Source of the DNA: Papaver somniferum
Lineage: Eukaryota > Streptophyta > Magnoliopsida > Ranunculales > Papaveraceae
Assembly (NCBI RefSeq): GCF_003573695.1
Contig: NC_039358.1
Location: 15,500,637 to 15,564,636 of the forward strand
Length of the DNA: 64,000 nucleotides
Direction of reading: 5' to 3'
Shown: piece after piece, positions 13,101 through 24,090 of the stretch
How positions within the stretch are numbered: the stretch's first letter is position 1
Layout of the letters: each line of letters opens with the position of its first letter
Position numbers and translations under genes: made by a program
The notes under the pieces: model-generated
The model's database searches: none
The model's input: only the letters and a program-made list of their open reading frames with translations
Told to the model about the DNA's origin: nothing

Positions 13101-13440
13101 ACGAGATTAACAACTCAACGTCTAAACAATTACTCTCAACAAAGCAAAATTCAATCAATCAGAACTTATTTTATTTCTTCATGCAGAATACGCAACACAC
13201 CTACAATCTTTGATCACCATTGATCTCACACATTTCTCAGCTTCCCTCCTACAGATCGACCCATCCTCTCTTGTGACTGAATTGACTCTGGAACGGTCAT
13301 TGTTCTGGTTTAGGCCAGAGTCCTACAGATTGATCTCTCGAACTTAAAGCACTCCCTTCTTGCAGTGCATCTGTGTGAGGTTGAGCATTTTCTCGGTTCA
13401 AGGAGTTTCCCCCGCACGGTCATCTCCTCAATCCCGTAAA
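10200..13440 (+). mobile_element. LTR-like region of an unassigned LTR retrotransposon (possibly Tat/Ogre-like)
   Basis: A long noncoding stretch with features of a large LTR: internal tandem repeats (10955-11760), a duplicated box GGTTCAACTATCAATATTCA at 12511 and 12598, a TATA box AATATAAATAAG near 13038-13049, then a pyrimidine-rich downstream leader and a possible CA end near 13440 (CATCTCCTCA). No primer site follows and no gag/pol is attached, so it may be a solo or truncated LTR. The left boundary is not defined. Assignment to Tat/Ogre rests on general LTR style only. Confidence 0.4.
10955..11760 (+). repeat. tandem array, 160-205 bp units with a GGCCGGCCGG core
   Basis: Five diverged units. 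Each has a GC-rich core, best seen as TAGCCGGCCGGCCATGCCCT then CCGTGGCCGGTCCCAC, at about 10962, 11152, 11314, 11519 and 11713. Cores are followed by an AT-rich stretch with repeated CTCATGAAAATT-like boxes. A sixth partial core lies near 11940. Minus- and plus-strand ORFs across it are by-products of the repeats. Confidence 0.85.
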
Positions 13441-13764
13441 AACCAGTAAATCGTTTTTCCCCATCTACAGATACGTAATGCAATCTTGACCATTTTATTG
13501 TTTATTTTAGCAGCCACTTCTTCTTCGCTCACTTTCATTAGACGCCTAGATCTCTTATGTTTCCATCTTAAAGGTTATATACACTCCAAGTTTATATTTG
13601 TACTTGCCCATCCACTTGGTAATTCTCTGTTTACTAGTAATGCAACATCAATTTCCTTTTATTGCAGATTCATCTCCTTGGGCTATGAAATTTTTTATCA
13701 TCATCTGCATCATCACATCAATTTTGTAAAAAAAAGTCAAGCTTAAGATACTTTACTGATGTAT

Positions 13765-13945
13765 CTGGAGCAAACTTGAAACTAGTTGATTCCAACATTG
13801 GAGACAACTTTTGCTAGTTGCTTCCAATATTAGAGACAACTTGAGAAAATTGCTTCCCAAATGAGATACCACAGATTTTTGTTTTCTAGATTTTGAAAAC
13901 AACTTGAAACAAGTTGCTTCCACCTTTGGAGACAACTTGAGAGTT
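13765..13945. repeat. array of AACTTG...CAAGTT-type imperfect palindromes
   Basis: Units of roughly 45-60 bp alternate AACTTGAAAC(T/A)AGTTG-like palindromes with CTTCCA(A/C)xxTTxGAGAC spacers. Four diverged units are visible, with more at 14395-14475. Confidence 0.65.
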
Positions 13946-14198
13946 AACATATGTACTACTGTTCTCCAGCCAAACATTCATCTCACAATAATCAAACTCA
14001 ATATGTGAAGCATACAATACAAGATAAGCTACACCAGATTAAGTATGTAAATTTCATATCTATACAAACCACATTAGGATTTATATTTCATTCAAGCATA
14101 AGTGAAGGGTTCCACACATACTATATCGAAGTAGGCCTCTAACTGAGACAGTTTTGCACTGGCAACTGGGATATATTCCATCTCAAAAGATTACGCAC

Positions 14199-14269
14199 CT
14201 CATATGCGCGCCTCATCTCTTTATCATTTTCATATTTAACAAATGCATAACCTCGAGAAGCACCAGTTA
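14199..14269 (-). pseudogene. captured exon of the U11/U12 snRNP 35 kDa protein gene
   Basis: The minus strand has an acceptor (ATCAACAG), 71 coding bases and a donor (GAG|GTGCGT). The translation reads VTGASRGYAFVKYENDKEMR then RAYE. This is the RNP1 part of the RNA-recognition motif of U11/U12-35K (SNRNP35), a component of the minor spliceosome; GASRGYAFV with EKEMxRAYE is distinctive for that family. No neighbouring exon of the gene is visible on either side, so this is an isolated exon with flanking intron scraps, as expected for fragment capture by a transposon rather than a working gene. Confidence 0.75.
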
Positions 14270-15540
14270 CTGTTGATTAGATTAAAAAAGGAAGTATTAG
14301 AAGTTAAAACCATATAATCTTTGGTAACCACAATTGAACGACAACAAGCTAAGGTTGGAACTTGCACAATTGCACATAATATATTCAAGTACCAGTTGTT
14401 TCCAAAACTGGGAACAACTATAACAAGTTGCCTCCAAATGTGAACTCAACTAGTATAGGTTGTCTTCCAAATCTGTAGTCAAATAACTTTTTTCCTACAA
14501 AACGGTTGTAGAGATTCAAATAACTACTTTCTAATCACTAAGTTGATAGAAAGATTTGACATACACTCCAGTAGAACCATTAGAATTTGAGAAACTCAGG
14601 CTTTCACATTAGAATTTTGAGAATTTCAATGAAACAAAAACCACCCAAAAACCATGAACAATTCAATCAACAAAGACCACCCAAAAATAGAAACTCAGGT
14701 TATCACTAATTCAGTTCTAATACAATGAAAAATTAATATAAAACCCAAAAACCTATAGTTTTTTCAGTTGTATTACCTTTGAACAATCAACATTAAACTA
14801 CAGTTCTAATTCAACATATTAAATTGAAAAAAATAAGTACGAAATATAACAAAAACAAGTAAACCAACAAAATCACAGTGATTTGTTTTTTTTATCTTTA
14901 CTGATCTCTTAACACCAGCAAAAGCATTTGATTATTAATGACCAATAAAAGAAGTAGTTAATTTGTCTTTCATCATAGGCAACATCAAATCGAAGAATTA
15001 TCAATGACGAATCAAAAAGCGATGAATCGAATTATATTTTGAAGATACATTATGTATGAAACCCTAAAAATTGAAATAGAATGAAATTTAAACTTAATTC
15101 AAACACATAATCGTTTTTTACCTTCGATTTCATCTCTTTTAAAAGTGTTGTTGTTGATGATTCACAGTAAATTTATCTCCGAAACCTATTTTTCTCGTTT
15201 TATCTTTCAGTTAGAGTTAATGTTCTAAATCAAACAACATTATAGATCTACTGATTTCGATTAATTTTATGTTTGATTTCGAAGATTTGATCGGTAATTT
15301 TGAATTTTTCGATTCGTTTTTTTCTGCAGAGAGAGAGAGAAAGGAAGAGAAACTGAATGAAATGGAAAATAACGCCCGTATAATCTCTGGTTAATGGTCG
15401 TATGTATTTATCTAGGAATATTTTAGTAATTGGACAATCTGGGTATTGGGCTTCTAGAAACCTAAAGGTATATTTTAAGTTGGTAAAGGTATTTTTCAAT
15501 GGGCCTCATACTATGACTATATAGATAATGTTTTTTTGTT

Positions 15541-16015
15541 AGTATAAATCAGAAAAGTGACTAGCTCATTCCATCTTCATTCCATCCGGTGCTTCCACAC
15601 TTCAAAACTGAGAAGAACTATGCTACAACCATGTGAGCACTTTTGTAAATTGTACTGGAATACTTCTCTTTAGTTTCTCGACGTCCAATCCTTTATGGCA
15701 ACTTGTTGGATGCACAAACACTGGCCCAATATTACCATACTATTGGGTCCTTCCAACTATCATTCGTTCAGTCTTCTGTATCGCACGTTTTAGCCCATGT
15801 TATTAATGATTTTATATAATTCGAAAATCTTATTTTAAAGATTACAATATTTTGGTATGGGATCACCTTGAATATAAAGGAATATCTTTGAACAAATAAA
15901 GATAAGAATTATGTACATGTTCAAATTATGTTGACATCTTGAACTTTCCTATTTAGCAAACCCTAATTCCAAACTCAAAGAAAACCATAAAGTAATACGT
16001 GAATGTTGAAAATAG
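15541..16015. other. spacer, nothing recognised
   Basis: AT-rich sequence without ORFs above background, RNA genes or repeats that I can identify. Confidence 0.5.
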
Positions 16016-16019
16016 GTTT

Positions 16020-16335
16020 TTCTCTTGGGACCGGTTCTACCATGATTCCTAACATAGGTTAAGATAGGTTCTACTAAGTCTCCAAGTTAATATAGGTAGG
16101 GATCGGTTCTGCCATGAATTCCAACAATAGTTGTGATCGGTTCTACCATGACTCCTAACAAATGTTAGGATCAGTTTTATCAAGATTCTTAATATAGGTA
16201 GGGATCGGTTCCACCAAGACTCCCAACAAAATATAGGATTGATTCTACCATGTATCCCAAAGTAGGTAGGGATTGGTTCTATTATAACTCTCAACATAAG
16301 TTAAGATCGGTTCTACCAAAATTCCCACCTTAGGT
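16020..16335. repeat. minisatellite, about 37-41 bp unit
   Basis: About eight diverged copies of a unit centred on GGGATCGGTTCTACCATGA followed by CTCCTAACATAGGTTA. The minus-strand open frame across it (16049-16297) is a product of the repeat and is not a gene. Confidence 0.9.
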
Positions 16336-18612
16336 TCGAATTAGTCATCCAATAGATCTTCATAGAAAACCAGACCAAAACACCTTTTGACTTCTTTTTC
16401 GATTACGAAACAAGTTTCGTATATATACTTCCTTTAAACATATGTTACATGACATATCTATGTTTATTTTTGTTTTTCCTATGTCCGGTGCTTTCTAAGC
16501 TTACTCCTGCATTTTTATTGTTGTATTCCTCTTGCATGTATTGTTCTATTCCAGAAAGATAAATGTCTCTCGATACCTAAAGACGCATTTGTAGGATTAT
16601 GTTTAGCTTCCCAGAAAGCACTGGTACACCTTTTCTTCCAAATAAATTTTTATACTGAGGAGATATATTTTTCATATAACTAATTTTTGTGGATATCTAA
16701 GAAAGAGACTGACAAGCAGAGATGGACCCAACAAGGTTTAAAATATTTTTTTTAGGGAATGATTTATTTATTATTAATATTTATAATTTAGCTAATGTTG
16801 CATATATTTTGTTACATACGTATCTCATATGCTTTATTATTTATGTTGTGATTAGAAATTCACAACTACGTACAACAATAGTCCATACACAGATTAATGC
16901 GCACCAAGTAATAGAAACATGTCATTAGATTCAATAATAAAATTATTCTCTTTCTTTGGTCTAGATTGAAAACTAAAGTGAAACAATTAATCAAGTAAGG
17001 TCTATGTATTCACTAATTGTATTTTATCATGATAACAATATTAAACCAGCATTTGTTTGAGAGACATTTAGATTTAAAATCAAGAAAATTAGAATGTGAA
17101 ATTTTGTATTTTGGGTTGTGTTTTCGGCTTATGTAAATAATTCCAAGTTGATTAAAAATTGGTCTGAGAACTTCATACATAGTGGACCATATATGTTTTC
17201 ATTAACCATAACCCACCTATGAAATGACGAAGGTACAGAGTACATTATAATATATTAGATATTAACCTACTACAGACACATTTTGTGTAACCTAATACAG
17301 ACACGAACTGTCAAGGAGATTACTTAAACAAGATGTATACTTGATATATAGTGTAAGTTCGAAACCGAACCAATCCATGGGATCAAACCAAGTGTTAATA
17401 GTGTTAATGAGAATATCTCATTACTTATGCATGGGTTCATATTATAGACATACATGGGTGGATATACTTAAATTTTTTTCCCCATTGAAGGGAGGTTTAA
17501 TTTCTAGAATAAAAAGTGATTTTTTTTGCCGCTCTACCTGTGAAATGTACCACGTTACTCAGGAAGTTAGGCTGATAAGATCAAAGATTTTTTGTTCACA
17601 TACTTTGATGATCAAACCCTTTTATAGAAAGAACTTACTAAAGAAGAGAACTTATTAAAGTGAAGAAGATACCTTATTAAATATTTTATATTCACTGGCC
17701 AATAAGATGGAACCTAATACATAGCTTATCTTGTAATCTTTTAAATTACTTAGTTCATATCGTGTTCTGTTTGAGCGTTTTTTCTAATTTATAATAAATA
17801 CAAATGCTAACTAAGGGTGTATGATAGCATTCTAAGGTCATGGTCATTTTCTAGTCAAATCAAAATATGTTTATGTATAATATTTAGTATCCATGAAAAT
17901 AATGAAGTAAAATATGAATCAATTGTTTTAAGAACCAGAGATGATTCTATAACACATTAAGAAAAGTTATATCATTATACAATGGCTCTCAACTCAACAT
18001 ACAATTAAATGATAACTTTATAAATAATGATAAACACAAGATCGTGTACTTAAAGCATGCCCAAATGCCCTTACAGATTTATTGTTGTGATAACTAATTT
18101 GTAATGAAGTATACATGATCTTATAAAAAATGATGGGTACATGATCCTACACAATAAACCTGACTGTTCAAGTATTAATCTCTTAGAAATCTACACTCGG
18201 AGTGTTATATATAGTCTAACCTCAATAAAATAAATGCTTGATAAATGAATATTCGCCAGGTGAACAATTTTTTTCGGCCCCCATTTGGGAAAAGAGGATA
18301 AATGAATAACCTCGGTAAATGCATTAATGAATAAAAAAATTGTATCCTTAAAGGCCCTACATACATATAACTAAATATTCACTAAGTTTCATATATATAA
18401 AAAATATATATAAATAAACCAAACTACTTTATCCAATCAACGATGTTTCTATGCGAAGTCATGTTTTTGCAAAAAATATGTTTAAAAGTAATTGATATTT
18501 CTTCCATCTAAACTAAAATGGCATTCCATATTTAGGTTTTTTTAATGTATGTATAACTTATGGAATGTTTTGCCCGTATTGTAGCAAGTACTTTTTTTTA
18601 GTGATGATTCTC
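16336..18612. other. AT-rich intergenic DNA
   Basis: No gene recognised. A stretch at 18220-18350 repeats ATAAATGAATA and CTCGGTAAATGCATTAATG boxes and may be a fragment of a DNA transposon. The ORF at 17341-17658 has no domain and biased, intergenic-like composition. Confidence 0.5.
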
Positions 18613-21073
18613 CAAAAGCTTCGGTTGATCTTCGCCTTCAAACGGTGGAACACAATGATGACTGCCGCGATCTACGTTTCTCAACTACTCTTCTATCCTA
18701 ATCCGAGACTTAACTAATTGTAGACTAGAAATCAAGATACAGTTTTGACAACTAAATTTGACAAGAAGCTTGAGATAGCAATACTTGTGAGTTCCATTTG
18801 TCAATTTTAGTGGCAAAAATATCAATACACATGGATAAAAAAAATAACTAAATCTTTGAAACTCCTTGAATCCATCATGCTTTATTTCTTTGGTTTTTTC
18901 AACTCCTTGAATTCGTCGTTGCTTCAAGTTGCAATGACTCTTAACGTGTTCAACTCAGCATCGTTGTTGTTGAAGATCCGTAGCTATAACAACTTTGAAA
19001 ACAAATATTCTCAATTTTCGTTATACATAAACATAGTATTTTTATCTTCTCCAAAGGTCAATTGTATCCCAACTCTGAAATAATACTATGGTGATATGTA
19101 TCTACCCCTTAGTCAATACTTACATCATTGAAACCTATAGATTATTGTTCACTCCCCCTTACATAATGATCCATAAATCATATGTATGTAGTACGAAACT
19201 ACTAAATAATTCTCTCCCTTTTTGTCAATAAAATTTGCAAAGGTACGAAAATCGTAGGATCTTAATGAATACAACCAGAAGATACTTCAGGATTCTAAGG
19301 TGTTTACATATCAACTTTATTTAGATGATTTCACATAGTAACATAATACTTAGCGCTCATGAAGGAGATTTAAATATACAAGCATCCCTTTTAAATTCCA
19401 CAACCACACTCCCCACAAAGATATTACAATTAAGCACAAGTTCATTTAAGAACTCTCCCCCATTTGATGTCATTTCCCAGAAAACAACAAAAGTGACCCT
19501 TCTTCATGAAAAACATGGATTTTATTGGATATTAACAAATCACATGGATTTCTATCCACAATATCGATTTAAATTATCTCAACTTCAGTTACGAACAAAT
19601 AGATAATTTTAATCGGTATGACTCAACATAAGAAAATCTTACGGAGTGTATGTTGCAGTAATAACACAAAAGTGTGATTACAAGTAGATCAATATTGCGA
19701 TAAAATTCTCAAAGAGTTTGTTCTACTTTTCAGTTTATACAAACATAATAAATTTAACTTCTGAGCATATATGAAATATCAGCTTGATTCACGAAAACCG
19801 TAAAGGCATATATATTTCATAAGACTTTTGCAATAATTAAACCAATAATGATTACATACTGCAAGTTCATCTTCCAAAAACTCTAGAATTTAAATAAATA
19901 AATCTAAAAACATGCAAGATGAAAAATTGTTTGAATAGCTTGTGTAATTACAATTTATGCTATACCAACCACTAGTTATCCTTCTCAAAAGTAAAAATAA
20001 ATTCCCACAAGAAGTTTCCTATGCTGTCTAAGTTTTGTATATTCTAAGATTAGCTTTTTTTGGTTTCTCACAAGAAGTTTCCTTTGGTGTCTAAGTTTTT
20101 TATATTATAACTGGAGGTTAGCAATTTTAACCTTAGAGTCATTTTGAGCGTGAGTTATATCCTTAAAGGAATCAAAATTCTAGGAATTATGTTCTTTTCT
20201 TGAAGCAATTCTTTTCAGCATTGTTTCATAAAACGAGCTTCTTCCCTTTGTATCATCTTCATCGAGGACAATGGTTTCATGAGATCTTTTTGGGTTTTCC
20301 ATTTTCTTGCAGAGATGAAAACTAAAAAATCAACTATTTATTCTTCCAATCAAGGTTTATTGATAAATAAGAATTTTGTACCTCATTTTATAAGTAAACC
20401 CTAAGACTTATCTCAACTAAGGATACGCGAACCGGGTAAAGTAGCGATCCGGAACAAGAGAAGGTTCCCGGGTTGATAACTAAAACAAAGACAAGTTTAC
20501 TCTTTTCATAACAACAGATTCTCAACTCAATAAAACTAGTGTTCTCCATAGGCACTACAGATTAGATCACTAGATAGAGTTGTACAAGGAATTAATACTA
20601 ATATGGACAAAATTTTCCAATTGTAATACTTAATCCTTATTCGAAGAGATGCAATATATAATCAATCAAGAATTAGACTTGATCATTATCGAGAGCAAGG
20701 TCAACCCTTGATATACGTATAGTCCTTTTAACTGTCAAGGACACATATGTCGACGTTAATCAACAGAATGACAAATTATCACCACTAGTATCATCCAGAG
20801 ATACATTGAGATCGACTTTCTTGTGACATTGTCTTTGTTTTTTCTTTATCTTCTTCTATTATGTTTTTTATGAGGTTTTGATCTTATTTCCTTAGTTACA
20901 AGGAAGTTCGAAAACTCCTCTTTTCTTGAACGTTTTCTCGAAAAAAAAATTATTTGAGGAGTAAGAAGAGGGCCTCTTGAGATTCTTTCTTGAGACTCAC
21001 TTGAATTCCATTTTCTGAACTTGAATCTCCTTGAATTTCTTTCACTATCAGTAGAGAGACTGATAGTTGTGGT
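18613..21073 (-). mobile_element. 3' part of a degraded Ty1-copia element
   Basis: The stretch 18613-18683 repeats, with about 80 percent identity by eye, the outer end of the copia LTR at 33862-33935 (shared CATTCCACCGTTTGAAGG-like core). On the minus strand it is preceded by a purine-rich tract, GGATTAGGATAGAAGAGTAG, as a 3' LTR should be. The remaining LTR body is missing. Between here and 21073 no pol domain is visible, so pol is deleted or decayed. The stretch 20846-21073 joins, across the gypsy insertion, to the gag remnant at 29049. Confidence 0.55.
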
Positions 21074-21078
21074 GTTGT
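21074..21078 (+). repeat. target-site duplication GTTGT, left copy
   Basis: GTTGT precedes the 5' LTR and is repeated exactly at 29049-29053 after the 3' LTR. A 5-bp duplication is the normal signature of Ty3-gypsy integrase. Confidence 0.9.
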
Positions 21079-22847
21079 TGATGAGTGCTAAAAAGTGCAT
21101 ATTTCTATATATTTTTCTTGGCATTTAACTCATCTTCTGTGCATTAATTCTACATTTTATCCCATATTCTGTATTTTCATTGTTTTCAAGAATAAATATT
21201 TTTATTAATTAATTTTGTATTTTTAGGTACTAAATAAAGCTTGGATGAATTGTTGAGCGAAAAGAGCAAAGAAACGGTCAAGACTCCCGCAGGAAGGCAG
21301 CAAAGAATGATGTTTGCAAGAGCCGGATAAACTAGAAGTGGGCTTGAAGAGGAAGAATTGTTCTTAAAGAAGATACGGGCTTGGCATACCCAAGGCCCAA
21401 AACCCTTACCCAAATCCATTTCCAATATCCATACCCATTTCCATGAGAACCGTCAGATAGGATCCATCACATCATCCTACGGTCGCCTCATCATCGTGCA
21501 TCAAACTCTGAAGTTCCTGTCAAACATCATAGTACCTAACTCCAATCTAAGCCGTCAGTTTTGATGTATCATATATCCAACGGTCGCTCCAAGCCTGCTT
21601 CCATCTTGTCGTTAGATCCATTTCAGAAGTGACAACCCAACGTTTATCCTCGTTGTTCATCAACATTTGCTACACCCGCCTAACACTACGACACCAAACC
21701 CACCTTCACCTAATCAAACCAAACACACCCTTCTCCCAAAACCATCGAATCCATCTTCTTCCCCTCTCCGTCTGCAGAACCCGTACGCCATCACCACCAC
21801 CTTCTCCCCTGCCATCTCCACCAAACGCCACCAACAACTCTCTCCACCAAATCAAACAAAACCCATCATCACCCTACCTTTCCCTAGCCTTCTATTTCAT
21901 TAATTTCCCCTCTTTTCTCTCTGAAACTCTAGATGAGAAAATGATGAAATAGGTGAAGCTAGAGGATCAATTGAGGCATGGGAATGGAGGAGGAGAGTCA
22001 GAGGAAGAATGGGTCGACGCATGGGGGAGAGATTGTGCCATCAAATTAGGTAAAGTCGAACCCTAATTTCAACTGCCAATTTGGGGGAAAATTGTAAACC
22101 CTAAAATTTGGGTATAAATAGGATGTATGATGTGTTGTAGAAGGTATGCCTGGACTAGCCAGAGCACCACCAAGAGGCCTGGAATAGCCAGGACCTCAAC
22201 TGTTAAATTTTAGTTGTTCAATTCATCATGTTCTAGTTTAATTGCTAAGGGGGAGATGAAATCATGATGCTTCTACTAATTCAATCCAAGCTAGATATTG
22301 TGCTTGTTGTGCTGAAATGTTTAGGATAGTCTTAATCAAAGAACATCCTTTAGGTTGTTAAAACACCTAAGTGGCTTCTCTGCGGGTAGTTGCAGTGTGA
22401 GATCCCCAACTATCACAAGGTTTAGAATTATCTTAGTGCCTTTAGCCTCCTTTCTAACCCAACCCTTTGATGAGCAGCAGGCATAGAACCTCCACTGCCA
22501 TCTAGTTAGTCAGTTGAGCCAAGAAGCTCACTGATAACTATACAAGGGACAAGAGCAGTATTGAACTGAGATTGCCTTAGCGTAGGTAAAATGGTGGATT
22601 CGAAGCCTTAGTACCCTGTTGCATTGCTTTACTTTCTGTCACTATTTCAGTCACATACCAAAACAGCTCAGTTGTGTTTCAACACAACACAAAATTCATT
22701 CCCACTGTCACTAGAAAAGTAGAAACAACACCAGCTCCCTCCTTGTCCCTGTGGACTTCCCCTGCTTATTCATTATCTACTATCTGACCCTGTATACTTG
22801 CAGGTGTAAATATAACCATAGTTTTAGGTTTAATTCCTTAGCTATCA
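21079..22847 (+). repeat. 5' LTR of the gag-only element
   Basis: 1769 bp, TG...CA ends, paired with 27280-29048. A TATA box lies at 22113-22120. Short ORFs inside it (e.g. 21629-21952, Pro/Ser-rich) are duplicated in the other LTR and have no domain; they are unlikely to be genes. Confidence 0.95.
22113..22120 (+). promoter_or_regulatory. LTR TATA box
   Basis: TATAAATA in the setting TTTGGGTATAAATAGGATG, conserved in the 3' LTR (28314-28321) and in the older copy (37035-37042). It is the likely transcription start signal of the element. Confidence 0.7.
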
Positions 22848-22853
22848 AGTTTT

Positions 22854-22870
22854 TGGCGCCGCTGCCGGGG
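22854..22870 (+). promoter_or_regulatory. primer-binding site, tRNA-Asp
   Basis: TGGCGCCGCTGCCGGGG lies six bases after the LTR end. It is complementary to the plant tRNA-Asp 3' end with a single mismatch. Confidence 0.88.
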
Positions 22871-23493
22871 ACTCGGTGGCGGTGCCTTGTTGTTTCTCAT
22901 ATTTCCCTTTGCTCATTTGCTGATCACTTGCTCTTCTAGCTTGCTGTGTAGTCTCTCCTGTACATATGCATTTTTAGCTCAATCTTCACTGTTGCCATTC
23001 TTTTGCATTGCATTCCATTCCTGTAGCATAATTCATAATTGCATACCACTATATCTTAAACTTGAATTTTTAGTCTAGCTGCATACCATCGTCATCTTAA
23101 ACTAATTCTGCATTTCATTCACTTTAGCATCTTGCTCTGTAGCCTTAGCCTTCATCTCTTCCTGTAACTTAGCTCTTGTAATGATAGCTATGCATTGTCA
23201 TTTTCAGCAACTTCTTAAACTGCATGTTCTCAGCAACTTTATATTCTGCATTCTGTAGCATTTTCTCCATCTGCAATTGCACAACTGCATTGCAGTTCTT
23301 CAACTTTGCTTACTTTGCCCATGTTCTTTGTGTATTGATCACACACATTTAAGTGTGCAGGTAACTGGTGCTGCTGTTGGTTGTTGCCTTGCTTGCCAGA
23401 GCTGCTGGTGGGCTGTAGGTACACTATGCTTACCTAGCTGCTGGGCTAGAAGAACCTTGCTGCTGGGCTGTGAGTTTTTGGAAGTAAAGTCCA

Positions 23494-23588
23494 AAGCCCA
23501 ACTGGGCTTGTGGAGTTGAACAGAAATTGAACCAAGCCCAACTGGGCTTTTGCAACAAAAGAAAAGGGACTTAAGCCCAATTGGGCTT
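23494..23588 (+). repeat. three spaced palindromes AAGCCCAAyTGGGCTT
   Basis: Copies at 23494-23509, 23534-23549 and 23573-23588, spaced 40 and 39 bases. The third is a perfect 16-bp palindrome; the first two differ from it at one central base. Their place in the leader, between primer site and gag, is where retroelement RNA dimerisation and packaging signals lie. Confidence 0.85.
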
Positions 23589-23625
23589 CCCTCCAAAAAG
23601 GTAAACCTAAACCCAAACCCAAATT

Positions 23626-23880
23626 TTTTGGGCTTGTAATTTTTTGTGGGTTTGTATTGTTATTCTCTTTTGGGCTTGTAATTTTAATTATCTTTTTGGG
23701 CATGTAATAATTATTTTAATTTTAATTTTATTTCTTTCTTTATTTGGGATTGTAATAATTTTAGTTTTATTTTTTTTTTGTGGGTTTGTAATAATTAGTT
23801 TTATTTTTATTTCTTTCTTTATTTGGGCTTGTAATTTAGTTGTTTGTTAGGCTTGTAGTTTCTTAATAGTGGGCTTGCTC
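23626..23880 (+). repeat. degenerate GGGCTTGTAAT repeats
   Basis: Loosely periodic copies of TTTGGGCTTGTAAT separated by 20-50 bases of T-rich sequence. This appears to be expansion of a short motif within the leader; function unknown. Confidence 0.6.
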
Positions 23881-24090
23881 TAAACTTAACTTTTTGGATT
23901 TTGGGCTTGCCTCTTTTGTGAACCAAACTTAACTAAAAAAAAAAAAAAAAAATTGCTCCTTATTTCAAAAACCAAAATTTTTCTCCCTCTTAAAAAACCA
24001 AAATTTTATCCCAAGCAAAACCAAATTTTCTTTTCAAAACCCTTTCAAACCAAATTTTCAAAACCCATTAAAACCAAATTTTTTGAAAAA

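Larger units (their letters stand above)
13745..15540. mobile_element. candidate non-autonomous DNA element with hairpin arrays and a captured exon
   Basis: Repeated imperfect palindromes built on GAGACAACTTGA / AGTTGCTTCCA occur at 13765-13945 and again at 14395-14475. They flank a single exon of a host gene (14199-14269) that keeps its splice sites. No transposase frame is present. The layout resembles the 38-42 kb region. Terminal inverted repeats were not found by eye, so the limits are approximate. Confidence 0.35.
22871..24090 (+). other. leader of the gag-only element
   Basis: A 1.2-kb untranslated region before gag. It holds three regularly spaced 16-nt palindromes (23494-23588) and, downstream, about seven loose repeats of GGGCTTGTAAT separated by T-rich tracts (23626-23880). 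The last 150 bases are A/C-rich. No ORF of note. Confidence 0.8.

Noticed and set aside
16049..16297. Minus-strand ORF of 82 codons
   Set aside because: Translation of the minisatellite; repeats in the protein mirror the DNA unit.
17341..17658. 105-codon plus-strand ORF
   Set aside because: AT-rich composition, no domain, no context.
21629..21952. Pro/Ser-rich ORFs inside the LTRs (also 27830-28153)
   Set aside because: Duplicated with the LTRs, before or around the TATA box, no domain and no conservation in the older LTR.
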